64,000 bases of DNA from Eledone cirrhosa (taxonomy: Eukaryota; Mollusca; Cephalopoda; Octopoda; Eledonidae), in the NCBI GenBank assembly GCA_964016885.1, contig OZ024743.1, positions 75,902,240 through 75,966,239 of the forward strand. The letters run 5' to 3'. Each line of letters begins with the position of its first letter. Positions within the stretch are counted from its first letter, which is position 1. Shown one piece after another: positions 1-15,900 of the stretch. The notes below the pieces were generated by a model that saw only the letters and a list, made by a program, of their open reading frames with translations, made no database searches and was not told where the DNA came from. Position numbers and translations under genes: made by a program.

Positions 1-3000
1 TGAGGTCTATTGTATTATATATAACTAGTGAGGTCTATTGTATTATATATAGCTGGTGAGGTGATTGTATTATATATAACTAGTGAGGGCTATTGTATTA
101 TATATGGCTAGTCATGTCTATTGTATTATATATAGCTAGTGAGGTCTATTGTATTATATATAGCTGGTGAGGTCTCTTGTATTATATATAGCTGGTGAGG
201 TCTATTGTATTATATATAGCTAGTGAGGGCTATTGTATTATATATGGCTAGTCATGTCTATTGTATTATATATAGCTAGTGAGGCCTATCGTATTATATA
301 AAGCCAGTGAGGTCTATTTTATTTTATATAGCTAGTGAGGTCTATTGTATTATATATATCTGGTGAGGTCTATTGTATTATATATAGCTAGTGAGGTCTA
401 TTGTATTATATATAGCTAGTGAGGTCTATTGTATTATATATAGCTGGTGAGCTCTATTGTATTATATATAGCTAGAGAGCTCTATTGTATTATATATAGC
501 TAGTGAGGTCTATTGTATTATATATAGCTGGTGAAGTCTATTGTATTATATATAGCTGGTGAGGTCTATTGTATTATATATAGCTGGTGCGGTCTATTGT
601 ATTATATACAGTTAGGTGAGGTCTATTGTATTATATATAGCTAGAGAGCTCTATTGTATTATATATAGCTAGTGAGGTCTATTGTATTATATATAGCTGG
701 TGAGCTCTATTGTATTATATATAGCTAGAGAGCTCTATTGTTTTATATATAGCTAGTGATGTCTATTGTATTATATATAGCTGGTGAGGTCTATTGTATT
801 ATATATAACTAGTGAGGTCTATTGTATTATATATAGCTGGTGAGGTCTATTGTATTATATATAACTAGTGAGGGCTATTGTATTATATATGGCTAGTCAT
901 GTCTATTGTATTATATATAGCTAGTGAGGTCTATTGTATTATATATAGCTGGTGAGGTCTCTTGTATTATATATAGCTGGTGAGGTCTATTGTATTATAT
1001 ATAGCTAGTGAGGGCTATTGTATTATATATGGCTAGTCATGTCTATTGTATTATATATAGCTAGTGAGGCCTATCGTATTATATAAAGCCAGTGAGGTCT
1101 ATTTTATTTTATATAGCTAGTGAGGTCTATTGTATTATATATAACTAGTGAGGTCTATTGTATTATATATAGCTAGTGAGGTCTATTGTATTATATATAG
1201 CTGGTGAAGTCTATTGTATTATATATAGCTGGTGATGTCTATTGTATTATATATAGCTGGTGAGGTCTATTTTATTATATATAGCTGGTGCGGTCTATTG
1301 AATTATATATAGCTAGTGATGTCTATTGTATTATATATAGCTAGTGAGGTCTATTGTATTTTATATAGCTGGTGCGGTCTATTGTATTATATACAGTTAG
1401 GTGAGGTCTATTGTATCATATATAGCTAGTGAGGTCTATTTTATTATATATAGCTAGTGAGGTCTATTGTATTATATATAGCTAGTGAGGTCTATTGTAT
1501 TATATATAGCTGGTGAGGTCTATTGTATTATATATAGCTGGTGAAGTCTATTGTATTATATATAGCTGGTGAGGTCTATTGTATTATATATACATAGTGA
1601 GGTCTATTGTATTATATATAGCTAGAGAGGTCTGTTGTATTATATATAGCTGGTGAGGTCTATTGTATTATATATAGCTAGTGAGGTCTATTGTATTATA
1701 TATAGCTGGTGAGCTCTATTGTATTATATATAGCTGGTGCGGTCTATTGTATTATATATAGTTAGGTGAGCTCTATTGTATTATATATGGCTAGTCATGT
1801 CTATTGTATCATATATAGCTGGTGAGGTCTATTGTATTATATATAGCTGCTCCATTGTATTATATATAGCTAGTGAGGTCTATTGTATTATATATAGCTA
1901 GTGAGGTCTATTGTATTATATATAGCTGGTGAGGTCTATTTTATTATATATAGCTGGTGCGGTCTATTGAATTATATATAGCTGGTGATGACTATTGTAT
2001 TATATATAGCTAGTGAGGTCTATTGTATCATATATAGCTGGTGAGGTCTATTGTATTATATATAACTAGTGAGGTCTATTGTATTATATATAGCTGCTCT
2101 ATTGTATTATATATAGCTAGTGAGGTCTATTGTATTATATATAGCTAGTGAGGTCTATTGTATTATATATAGCTGGTGAGGTCTATTTTATTATATATAG
2201 CTGGTGCGGTCTATTGAATTATATATAGCTGGTGATGACTATTGTATTATATATAGCTAGTGAGGTCTATTGTATCATATATAGCTGGTGAGGTCTATTG
2301 TATTATATATAGCTAGTGAGGTCTATTTTATTATATATAGCTAGTGCGGTCTATTGTATTATATATAGCTAGTGAGGTCTATTGTATTATATATAGCTGG
2401 TGAGGTCTATTGTATTATATATAGCTGGTGAAGTCTATTGTATTATATATAGCTGGTGAGGTCTCTTGTATTATATATAGCTGGTGAGGTCTATTGTATT
2501 ATATATAGCTAGTGAGGTCTATTGGATTATATATAGCTGGTGAGGTCTATTGTATTATATATAGCTAGTGAGGGCTATTGTATTATATATGGCTAGTCAT
2601 GTCTATTGTATTATATATACCTGGTGAGGTCTATTGTATTATATATAGCTAGTGAGGTCTATTGTATTATATATAGCTAGTGAGGTCTATTGTATTATAT
2701 AAAGCCAGTGAGGTCTATTTTATTATATATAGCTAGTGAGGTCTATTGTATTATATATATCTGGTGAGGTCTATTGTATTATATATAGCTAGTGAGGTCT
2801 ATTGTATTATATATATCTGGTGAGGTCTATTGTATTATATATAGCTGGTGAGGTCTATTGTATTATATATAGCTAGTGAGGTCTATTGTATTATATATAG
2901 CTGGTGAGGTCTATTGTATTATATATATCTGGTGAAGTTTATTGTATGATATATAGCTGGTGAGGTCTATTGTATTTTATATAGCTGGCGAGGTCTATTG

Positions 3001-3375
3001 TATTATATATAGCTAGTGAGGTCTATTGTATTATATATAGCTGGTGAGGTCTATTGTATTATATATAGCTAGTGAGGGCTATTGTATTATATATGGCTAG
3101 TCATGTCTATTGTATTATATATAGCTAGTGAGGTCTATTGTATTATATAAAGCTAGTGAGGTCTATTTTATTATATATAGCTAGTGAGGTCTATTTTATT
3201 ATATATAGCTAGTGCCGTCTATTGTATTATATATAGCTAGTGAGGTCTATTGTATTATATATAGCTGGTGAAGTCTATTGTATTATATATAGCTGGTGAG
3301 GTCTCTTGTATTATATATAGCTGGTGAAGTCTATTGTATTATATATAGCTGGTGAGGTCTCTTGTATTATATATA

Positions 3376-6300
3376 GCTGCTCTATTGTATTATATATAGC
3401 TAGTGAGGTCTATTGTATTATATATAGCTAGTGAGGTCTATTGTATTATATATAGCTGGTGAGGTCTATTTTATTATATATAGCTGGTGCGGTCTATTGA
3501 ATTATATATAGCTAGTGATGACTATTGTATTATATATAGCTAGTGAGGTCTATTGTATCATATATAGCTGGTGAGGTCTATTGTATTATATATAGCTAGT
3601 GAGGTCTATTTTATTATATATAGCTAGTGCGGTCTATTGTATTATATATAGCTAGTGAGGTCTATTGTATTATATATAGCTGGTGAAGTCTATTGTATTA
3701 TATATAGCTGGTGAGGTCTCTTGTATTATATATAGCTGGTGAAGTCTATTGTATTATATATAGCTGGTGAGGTCTCTTGTATTATATATAGCTGGTGAGG
3801 TCTATTGTATTATATATAGCTGGTGAGGTCTATTGTATTATATATAGCTAGTGAGGTCTATTGTATTATATATAGCTGGTGAAGTCTATTGTATTATATA
3901 TAGCTGGTGAGGCCTCTTGTATTATATATAGCTGGTGAAGTCTATTGTATTATATATAACTAGTGAGGGCTATTGTATTATATATGGCTAGTCATGTCTA
4001 TTGTATTATATATAGCTAGTGAGGTCTATTGTATTATATATAGCTGGTGAGGTCTCTTGTATTATATATAGCTGGTGAGGTCTATTGTATTATATATAGC
4101 TAGTGAGGGCTATTGTATTATATATGGCTAGTCATGTCTATTGTATTATATATAGCTAGTGAGGTCTATCGTATTATATAAAGCCAGTGAGGTCTATTTT
4201 ATTTTATATAGCTAGTGAGGTCTATTGTATTATATATATCTGGTGAGGTCTATTGTATTATATATAGCTAGTGAGGTCTATTGTATTATATATAGCTAGT
4301 GAGGTCTATTGTATTATATATAGCTGGTGAGCTCTAATGTATTATATATAGCTAGAGAGGTCTATTGTATTATATATAGCTGGTGAGGTCTATTGTATTA
4401 TATATAGCTAGTGAGGTCTATTGTATTATATATAGCTAGTGAGGTCTATTGTATTATATATAGCTGGTGAGCTCTATTGTATTATATATAGCTAGAGAGC
4501 TCTATTGTATTATATATAGCTAGTGAGGTCTATTGTATTATATATAGCTAGTGAGGTCTATTGTATTTTATATAGCTAGTGAGGTCTATTGTATTATATA
4601 TAGCTAGTGAGGTCTATTGTATTATATATAACTAGTGAGGTCTATTGTATTATATATAGCTAGTGAGGTCTATTGTATTATATATAGCTGGTGAAGTCTA
4701 TTGTATTATATATAGCTGGTGAGGTCTATTGTATTATATATAGCTGGTGAGGTCTATTTTATTATATATAGCAGGTGCGGTCTATTGAATTATATATAGC
4801 TAGTGATGACTATTGTATTATATATAGCTAGTGAGGTCTATTGTATTTTATATAGCTGGTGCGGTCTATTGTATTATATACAGTTAGGTGAGGTCTATTG
4901 TATCATATATAGCTAGTGAGGTCTATTTTATTATATATAGCTAGTGAGGTCTATTGTATTATATATAGCTAGTGAGGTCTATTGTATTATATAAAGCTAG
5001 TGAGGTCTATTTTATTATATATAGCTAGTGAGGTCTATTTTATTATATATAGCTAGTGCCGTCTATTGTATTATATATAGCTAGTGAGGTCTATTGTATT
5101 ATATATAGCTGGTGAGGTCTCATGTATTATATATAGCTGGTGAAGTCTATTGTATTATATATAGCTGGTGAGGTCTCTTGTATTATATATAGCTGCTCTA
5201 TTGTATTATATATAGCTAGTGAGGTCTATTGTATTATATATAGCTAGTGAGGTCTATTGTATTATATATAGCTGGTGAGGTCTATTTTATTATATATAGC
5301 TGGTGCGGTCTATTGAATTATATATAGCTAGTGATGACTATTGTATTATATATAGCTAGTGAGGTCTATTGTATCATATATAGCTGGTGAGGTCTATTGT
5401 ATTATATATAGCTAGTGAGGTCTATTTTATTATATATAGCTAGTGCGGTCTATTGTATTATATATAGCTAGTGAGGTCTATTGTATTATATATAGCTGGT
5501 GAAGTCTATTGTATTATATATAGCTGGTGAGGTCTCTTGTATTATATATAGCTGGTGAAGACTATTGTATTATATATAGCTGGTGAGGTCTCTTGTATTA
5601 TATATAGCTGGTGAGGTCTATTGTATTATATATAGCTGGTGAGGTCTATTGTATTATATATAGCTAGTGAGGTCTATTGTATTATATATAGTTGGTGAAG
5701 TCTATTGTATTATATATAGCTGGTGAGGCCTCTTGTATTATATATAGCTGGTGAAGTCTATTGTATTATATATAACTAGTGAGGGCTATTGTATTATATA
5801 TGGCTAGTCATGTCTATTGTATTATATATAGCTAGTGAGGTCTATTGTATTATATATAGCTGGTGAGGTCTCTTGTATTATATATAGCTGGTGAGGTCTA
5901 TTGTATTATATATAGCTAGTGAGGGCTATTGTATTATATATGGCTAGTCATGTCTATTGTATTATATATAGCTAGTGAGGTCTATCGTATTATATAAAGC
6001 CAGTGAGGTCTATTTTATTTTATATAGCTAGTGAGGTCTATTGTATTATATATATCTGGTGAGGTCTATTGTATTATATATAGCTAGTGAGGTCTATTGT
6101 ATTATATATAGCTAGTGAGGTCTATTGTATTATATATAGCTGGTGAGCTCTAATGTATTATATATAGCTAGAGAGGTCTATTGTATTATATATAGCTGGT
6201 GAGGTCTATTGTATTATATATAGCTAGTGAGGTCTATTGTATTATATATAGCTAGTGAGATCTATTGTATTATATATAGCTGGTGAGCTCTATTGTATTA

Positions 6301-7036
6301 TATATAGCTAGAGAGCTCTATTGTATTATATATAGATAGTGAGGTCTATTGTATTATATATAGCTAGTGAGGTCTATTGTATTATATATAGCTAGTGAGG
6401 TCTATTGTATTATATATAGCTAGTGAGGTCTATTGTATTATATATAACTAGTGAGGTCTATTGTATTATATATAGCTAGTGAGGTCTATTGTATTATATA
6501 TAGCTGGTGAAGTCTATTGTATTATATATAGCTGGTGAGGTCTATTGTATTATATATAGCTGGTGAGGTCTATTTTATTATATATAGCAGGTGCGGTCTA
6601 TTGAATTATATATAGCTAGTGATGACTATTGTATTATATATAGCTAGTGAGGTCTATTGTATTTTATATAGCTGGTGCGGTCTATTGTATTATATACAGT
6701 TAGGTGAGGTCTATTGTATCATATATAGCTAGTGAGGTCTATTTTATTATATATAGCTAGTGAGGTCTATTGTATTATATATAGCTAGTGAGGTCTATTG
6801 TATTATATAAAGCTAGTGAGGTCTATTTTATTATATATAGCTAGTGAGGTCTATTTTATTATATATAGCTAGTGCCGTCTATTGTATTATATATAGCTAG
6901 TGAGGTCTATTGTATTATATATAGCTGGTGAAGTCTATTGTATTATATATAGCTGGTGAGGTCTCTTGTATTATATATAGCTGGTGAAGTCTATTGTATT
7001 ATATATAGCTGGTGAGGTCTCTTGTATTATATATAG
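3376..7036 (+). repeat. Higher-order repeat, about 1.8 kb, two units
   Basis: A shortened monomer containing GCTGCTCTATTG marks the starts of successive units at about 3,376, 5,191 and 7,036, spacings of about 1,815 and 1,845 bp. Other rare variants keep the same spacing. GGCCTCTTG appears at about 3,911 and 5,725, and GCTCTAATG at about 4,331 and 6,148. The order of variant monomers between the markers is nearly the same in both units. Related but rearranged copies follow, with the marker again at about 8,538, 10,440, 12,251 and 14,288. Confidence 0.85.
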
Positions 7037-10000
7037 CTGCTCTATTGTATTATATATAGCTAGTGAGGTCTATTGTATCATATATAGCTAGTGAGGTCTA
7101 TTTTATTATATATAGCTAGTGAGGTCTATTGTATTATATATAGCTGGTGAGGTCTATTGTATTATATATAGCTGGTGAAGTCTATTGTATTATATATAGC
7201 TGGTGAGGTCTATTGTATTATATATAGATAGTGAGGTCTATTGTATTATATATAGCTAGAGAGGTCTATTGTATTATATATAGCTGGTGAGGTCTATTGT
7301 ATTATATATAGCTAGTGAGCTCTATTGTATTATATATAGCTGGTGAGGTCTATTGAATTATATATAGCTGGTGCGGTCTATTGTATTATATATAGTTAGG
7401 TGAGCTCTATTGTATTATATATGGCTAGTCATCTCTATTGTATCATATATAGCTGGTGAGGTCTATTGTATTATATATAGCTGCTCCATTGTATTATATA
7501 TAGCTAGTGAGGTCTATTGTATTATATATAGCTAGTGAGGTCTATTGTATTATATATAGCTGGTGAGGTCTATTGTATTATATATAGCTGGTGAAGTCTA
7601 TTGTATTATATATAGCTGGTGAGGTCTCTTGTATTATATATAGCTGGTGAGGACTATTGTATTATATATAGCTAGTGAGGTCTATTGGATTATATATAGC
7701 TGGTGAGGTCTATTGTATTATATATAGCTAGTGAGGGCTATTGTATTATATATGGCTAGTCATGTCTATTGTATTATATATACCTGGTGAGGTCTATTGT
7801 ATTATATATAGCTAGTGAGGTCTATTGTATTATATATAGCTAGTGAGGTCTATTGTATTATATAAAGCCAGTGAGGTCTATTTTATTATATATAGCTAGT
7901 GAGGTCTATTGTATTATATATATCTGGTGAGGTCTATTGTATTATATATAGCTAGTGAGGTCTATTGTATTATATATATCTGGTGAGGTCTATTGTATTA
8001 TATATAGCTGGTGAGGTCTATTGTATTATATATAGCTAGTGAGGTCTATTGTATTATATATAGCTGGTGAGGTCTATTGTATTATATATATCTGGTGAAG
8101 TTTATTGTATGATATATAGCTGGTGAGGTCTATTGTATTTTATATAGCTGGCGAGGTCTATTGTATTATATATAGCTAGTGAGGACTATTGTATTATATA
8201 TAGCTGGTGAGGTCTATTGTATTATATATAGCTAGTGAGGGCTATTGTATTATATATGGCTAGTCATGTCTATTGTATTATATATAGCTAGTGAGGTCTA
8301 TTGTATTATATAAAGCTAGTGAGGTCTATTTTATTATATATAGCTAGTGAGGTCTATTTTATTATATATAGCTAGTGCCGTCTATTGTATTATATATAGC
8401 TAGTGAGGTCTATTGTATTATATATAGCTGGTGAAGTCTATTGTATTATATATAGCTGGTGAGGTCTCTTGTATTATATATAGCTGGTGAAGTCTATTGT
8501 ATTATATATAGCTGGTGAGGTCTCTTGTATTATATATAGCTGCTCTATTGTATTATATATAGCTAGTGAGGTCTATTGTATTATATATAGCTAGTGAGGT
8601 CTATTGTATTATATATAGCTGGTGAGGTCTATTTTATTATATATAGCTGGTGCGGTCTATTGAATTATATATAGCTAGTGATGACTATTGTATTATATAT
8701 AGCTAGTGAGGTCTATTGTATCATATATAGCTGGTGAGGTCTATTGTATTATATATAGCTAGTGAGGTCTATTTTATTATATATAGATAGTGCGGTCTAT
8801 TGTATTATATATAGCTAGTGAGGTCTATTGTATTATATATAGCTGGTGAAGTCTATTGTATTATATATAGCTGGTGAGGTCTCTTGTATTATATATAGCT
8901 GGTGAAGTCTATTGTATTATATATAGCTGGTGAGGTCTCTTGTATTATATATAGCTGGTGAGGTCTATTGTATTATATATAGCTGGTGAGGTCTATTGTA
9001 TTATATATAGCTAGTGAGGTCTATTGTATTATATATAGCTGGTGAAGTCTATTGTATTATATATAGCTGGTGAGGCCTCTTGTATTATATATAGCTGGTG
9101 AAGTCTATTGTATTATATATAACTAGTGAGGGCTATTGTATTATATATGGCTAGTCATGTCTATTGTATTATATATAGCTAGTGAGGTCTATTGTATTAT
9201 ATATAGCTGGTGAGGTCTCTTGTATTATATATAGCTGGTGAGGTCTATTGTATCATATATAGCTAGTGAGGGCTATTGTATTATATATGGCTAGTCATGT
9301 CTATTGTATTATATATAGCTAGTGAGGTCTATCGTATTATATAAAGCCAGTGAGGTCTATTTTATTTTATATAGCTAGTGAGGTCTATTGTATTATATAT
9401 ATCTGGTGAGGTCTATTGTATTATATATAGCTAGTGAGGTCTATTGTATTATATATAGCTGGTGAAGACTATTGTATTATATATAGCTGGTGAGGTCTAT
9501 TGTATTATATATAGCTGGTGAGGTCTATTTTATTATATATAGCAGGTGCGGTCTATTGAATTATATATAGCTAGTGATGACTATTGTATTATATATAGCT
9601 AGTGAGGTCTATTGTATTTTATATAGCTGGTGCGGTCTATTGTATTATATACAGTTAGGTGAGGTCTATTGTATCATTTATAGCTAGTGAGGTCTATTTT
9701 ATTATATATAGCTAGTGAGGTCTATTGTATTATATATAGCTAGTGAGGTCTATTGTATTATATAAAGCTAGTGAGGTCTATTTTATTATATATAGCTAGT
9801 GAGGTCTATTTTATTATATATAGCTAGTGCCGTCTATTGTATTATATATAGCTAGTGAGGTCTATTGTATTATATATAGCTAGTGAGGTCTATTGTATTA
9901 TATATAGCTGGTGAAGTCTATTGTATTATATATAGCTGGTGAGGTCTATTGTATTATATATAGCTGGTGAGGTCTATTTTATTATATATAGCAGGTGCGG

Positions 10001-11862
10001 TCTATTGAATTATATATAGCTAGTGATGACTATTGTATTATATATAGCTAGTGAGGTCTATTGTATTTTATATAGCTGGTGCGGTCTATTGTATTATATA
10101 CAGTTAGGTGAGGTCTATTGTATCATTTATAGCTAGTGAGGTCTATTTTATTATATATAGCTAGTGAGGTCTATTGTATTATATATAGCTAGTGAGGTCT
10201 ATTGTATTATATAAAGCTAGTGAGGTCTATTTTATTATATATAGCTAGTGAGGTCTATTTTATTATATATAGCTAGTGCCGTCTATTGTATTATATATAG
10301 CTAGTGAGGTCTATTGTATTATATATAGCTGGTGAAGTCTATTGTATTATATATAGCTGGTGAGGTCTCTTGTATTATATATAGCTGGTGAAGTCTATTG
10401 TATTATATATAGCTGGTGAGGTCTCTTGTATTATATATAGCTGCTCTATTGTATTATATATAGCTAGTGAGGTCTATTGTATTATATATAGCTAGTGAGG
10501 TCTATTGTATTATATATAGCTGGTGAGGTCTATTTTATTATATATAGCTGGTGCGGTCTATTGAATTATATATAGCTAGTGATGACTATTGTATTATATA
10601 TAGCTAGTGAGGTCTATTGTATCATATATAGCTGGTGAGGTCTATTGTATTATATATAGCTAGTGAGGTCTATTTTATTATATATAGCTAGTGCGGTCTA
10701 TTGTATTATATATAGCTAGTGAGGTCTATTGTATTATATATAGCTGGTGAAGTCTATTGTATTATATATAGCTGGTGAGGTCTCTTGTATTATATATAGC
10801 TGGTGAAGACTATTGTATTATATATAGCTGGTGAGGTCTCTTGTATTATATATAGCTGGTGAGGTCTATTGTATTATATATAGCTGGTGAGGTCTATTGT
10901 ATTATATATAGCTAGTGAGGTCTATTGTATTATATATAGTTGGTGAAGTCTATTGTATTATATATAGCTGGTGAGGCCTCTTGTATTATATATAGCTGGT
11001 GAGGTCTATTGTATTATATATAGCTAGTGAGGGCTATTGTATTATATATGGCTAGTCATGTCTATTGTATTATATATAGCTAGTGAGGTCTATCGTATTA
11101 TATAAAGCCAGTGAGGTCTATTTTATTTTATATAGCTAGTGAGGTCTATTGTATTATATATATCTGGTGAGGTCTATTGTATTATATATAGCTAGTGAGG
11201 TCTATTGTATTATATATAGCTAGTGAGGTCTATTGTATTATATATAGCTGGTGAGCTCTAATGTATTATATATAGCTAGAGAGGTCTATTGTATTATATA
11301 TAGCTGGTGAGGTCTATTGTATTATATATAGCTAGTGAGGTCTATTGTATTATATATAGCTAGTGAGGTCTATTGTATTATATATAGCTGGTGAGCTCTA
11401 TTGTATTATATATAGCTAGAGAGCTCTATTGTATTATATATAGCTAGTGAGGTCTATTGTATTATATATAGCTAGTGAGGTCTATTGTATTATATATAGC
11501 TAGTGAGGTCTATTGTATTATATATAGCTAGTGAGGTCTATTGTATTATATATAACTAGTGAGGTCTATTGTATTATATATAGCTAGTGAGGTCTATTGT
11601 ATTATATATAGCTGGTGAAGTCTATTGTATTATATATAGCTGGTGAGGTCTATTGTATTATATATAGCTGGTGAGGTCTATTTTATTATATATAGCAGGT
11701 GCGGTCTATTGAATTATATATAGCTAGTGATGACTATTGTATTATATATAGCTAGTGAGGTCTATTGTATTTTATATAGCTGGTGCGGTCTATTGTATTA
11801 TATACAGTTAGGTGAGGTCTATTGTATCATATATAGCTAGTGAGGTCTATTGTATTATATAT

Positions 11863-14800
11863 AGATAGTGAGGTCTATTGTATTATATATAGCTAGAGAG
11901 GTCTATTGTATTATATATAGCTGGTGAGGTCTATTGTATTATATATAGCTGGTGAGCTCTATTGTATTATATATAGCTGGTGAGGTCTATTGAATTATAT
12001 ATAGCTGGTGCGGTCTATTGTATTATATATAGTTAGGTGAGCTCTATTGTATTATATATGGCTAGTCATGTCTATTGTATCATATATAGCTGGTGAGGTC
12101 TATTGTATTATATATAGCTGCTCCATTGTATTATACATAGCTAGTGAGGTCTATTGTATTATATATAGCTAGTGAGGTCTATTGTATTATATATAGCTGT
12201 TGAGGTCTATTGTATTATATATAACTAGTGAGGTCTATTGTATTATATATAGCTGCTCTATTGTATTATATATAGCTAGTGAGGTCTATTGTATTATATA
12301 TAGCTAGTGAGGTCTATTGTATTATATATAGCTGGTGAGGTCTATTTTATTATATATAGCTGGTGCGGTCTATTGAATTATATATAGCTGGTGAGGTCTA
12401 TTGTATTATATAAAGCTAGTGATGACTATTGTATTATATATAGCAAGTGAGGTCTATTGTATTATATATAGCTGGTGAGGTCTATTGTATTATATATAGC
12501 TAGTGAAGTCTATTGTATTATATATAGCTAGTGACGTCTATTGTATTATATAAAGCCAGTGAGGTCTATTTTAATATATATAGCTAGTGAGGTCTATTGT
12601 ATTATATATAGCTGGTGAGGTCTATTGTGTTATATATAGCTAGTGAGGTCTATTGTATTATATATAGCTAGTGAGGGCTATTGTATTATATATAGCTGGT
12701 GAAGTCTATTGTAGTATATATAGCTACTGAGGTCTATTGTATTATATATAGCTGGTGAGCTCTATTTTATTATATATAGCTAGAGAGGTGTATTGTATTA
12801 TATATAGCTGGTGAGGTCTATTGTATTATATATAGCTAGTGAGCTCTATTGTATTATATATAGCTAGTGAGGGCTATTGTATTATATATGGCTAGGCAAG
12901 TCTATTGTATTATATATAGCTAGTGAGGTCTATTGTATTATATAAAGCCAGTGAGGTGTATTTTATTATATATAGCTAGTGAGGTCTATTGTATTATATA
13001 TAGCTGGTGAGGTCTATTGTGTTATATATAGCTAGTGAGGTCTATTGTATTATATATAGCTAGTGAGGTCTATTGTATTATATATAGCTGGTGAGCTCTA
13101 TTGTATTATATATAGCTAGAGAGGTATATTGTATTATATATAGCTGGTGAGGTCTATTTTATTATATACAGCTGGTGCGGTCTATTGAATTATATATAGC
13201 TAGTGATGACTATTGTATTATATATAGCTAGTGAGGTATATTGTATTTTATATAGCTGGTGCGGTCTATTGTATTATATATAGTTAGGTGAGGTCTATTG
13301 TATCATATATAGCTGGTGAGGTCTATCGTATTATATATAGCTAGTGAGGTCTATTTTATTATATATAGCTAGTGTGGTCTATTGTATTATATATAGCTAG
13401 TGAGGTCTATTGTATTATATATAGCTGGTGAGGTCTATTGTATTATATATAGCTAGTGAGGTCTATTGTATTATATATAGCTGGTGAAGTCTATTGTATT
13501 ATATATAGCTGGTGAGGTCTATTGTATTATATATAGCTGGTGAGGTCTATTTTATTATATATAGCAGGTGCGGTCTATTGAATTATATATAGCTAGTGAT
13601 GACTATTGTATTATATATAGCTAGTGAGGTCTATTGTATTTTATATAGCTGGTGCGGTCTATTGTATTATATACAGTTAGGTGAGGTCTATTGTATCATA
13701 TATAGCTAGTGAGGTCTATTTTATTATATATAGCTAGTGAGGTCTATTGTATTATATATAGCTAGTGAGGTCTATTGTATTATATATAGCTGGTGAGGTC
13801 TATTGTATTATATATAGCTGGTGAAGTCTATTGTATTATATATAGCTGGTGAGGTCTATTGTATTATATATAGATAGTGAGGTCTATTGTATTATATATA
13901 GCTAGAGAGGTCTATTGTATTATATATAGCTGGTGAGTTCTATTGTATTATATATAGCTAGTGAGGTCTATTGTATTATATATAGCTGGTGAGCTCTATT
14001 GTATTATATATAGCTGGTGAGGTCTATTGAATTATATATAGCTGGTGCGGCCTATTGTATTATATATAGTTAGGTGAGCTCTATTGTATTATATATGGCT
14101 AGTCATGTCTATTGTATCATATATAGCTGGTGAGGTCTATTGTATTATATATAGCTGCTCCATTGTATTATATATAGCTAGTGAGGTCTATTGTATTATA
14201 TATAGCTAGTGAGGTCTATTGTATTATATATAGCTGTTGAGGTCTATTGTATTATATATAACTAGTGAGGTCTATTGTATTATATATAGCTGCTCTATTG
14301 TATTATATATAGCTAGTGAGGTCTATTGTATTATATATAGCTAGTGAGGTCTATTGTATTATATATAGCTGGTGAGGTCTATTTTATTATATATAGCTGG
14401 TGCGGTCTATTGAATTATATATAGCTGGTGAGGTCTATTGTATTATATAAAGCTAGTGATGACTATTGTATTATATATAGCAAGTGAGGTCGATTGTATT
14501 ATATATAGCTGGTGAGGTCTATTGTATTATATATAGCTAGTGAAGTCTATTGTATTATATATAGCTAGTGACGTCTATTGTATTATATAAAGCCAGTGAG
14601 GTCTATTTTATTATATATAGCTAGTGAGGTCTATTGTATTATATATAGCTGGTGAGGTCTATTGTGTTATATATAGCTAGTGAGGTCTATTGTATTATAT
14701 ATAGCTAGTGAGGGCTATTGTATTATATATAGCTGGTGAAGTCTATTGTATTATATATAGCTAGTGAGGTCTATTGTATTATATATAGCTGGTGAGCTCT

Positions 14801-15900
14801 ATTTTATTATATATAGCTAGAGAGGTGCATTGTATTATATATAGCTGGTGAGGTCTATTGTATTATATATAGCTAGTGAGCTCTATTGTATTATATATAG
14901 CTAGTGAGGGCTATTGTATTATATATGGCTAGTCAAGTCTATTGTATTATATATAGCTAGTGAGGTCTATTGTATTATATAAAGCCAGTGAGGTGTATTT
15001 TATTATATATAGCTAGTGAGGTCTATTGTATTATATATAGCTGGTGAGGTCTATTGTGTTATATATAGCTAGTGAGGTCTATTGTATTATATATAGCTAG
15101 TGAGGTCTATTGTATTATATATAGCTGGTGAGCTCTATTGTATTATATATAGCTAGAGAGGTATATTGTATTATATATAGCTGGTGAGGTCTATTTTATT
15201 ATATACAGCTGGTGCGGTCTATTGAATTATATATAGCTAGTGATCACTATTGTATTATATATAGCTAGTGAGGTATATTGTATTTTATATAGCTGGTGCG
15301 GTCTATTGTATTATATATAGTTAGGTGAGGTCTATTGTATCATATATAGCTGGTGAGGTCTATCGTATTATATATAGCTAGTGAGGTCTATTTTATTATA
15401 TATAGCTAGTGCGGTCTATTGTATTATATATAGCTAGTGAGGTCTATTGTATTATATATAGCTGGTGAGGTCTATTGTATTATATATAGCTGGCGAAGTC
15501 TATTGTATTATATATAGCTGGTGAGGTCTATTGTATTATATATAGCTGGTGAGGTCTATTATATTATATATAGCTAGTGAGGTCTATTGTATTATATATG
15601 GCTGGTGAGGTTTATTGTATTATATAAAGCTAGTGAGGTCTATTTTATTATATATAGGTAGTGAGGACTATTGTATTATATATGGCTAGTCATGTCTATG
15701 GTATTATATATAGCTAGTGAGGTCTATTTTATTATATATAGCTGGTGAGGTCTATTGTATTATATATAGCTAGTGAGGTCTATTGTATTATATATAGCTG
15801 GTGCGGTCTATTGTATTATATATAGCTGGTGAGTTCTATTGTATTATATATAGCTGGTGAGGTCTATTGTATTATATATAGCTGGTCAGGTCTATCGTAT
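11863..15900 (+). repeat. Higher-order repeat, about 2.0 kb, two units
   Basis: Rare monomers recur about 2.01-2.04 kb apart: AGATAGTGAGG at about 11,863 and 13,872, GCTGTTGAGG at about 12,199 and 14,235, and GAGAGGTG[T/C]ATTG at about 12,786 and 14,822. The run of intervening variants is shared, with a few single-base differences. The end of the second unit is approximate. Confidence 0.8.
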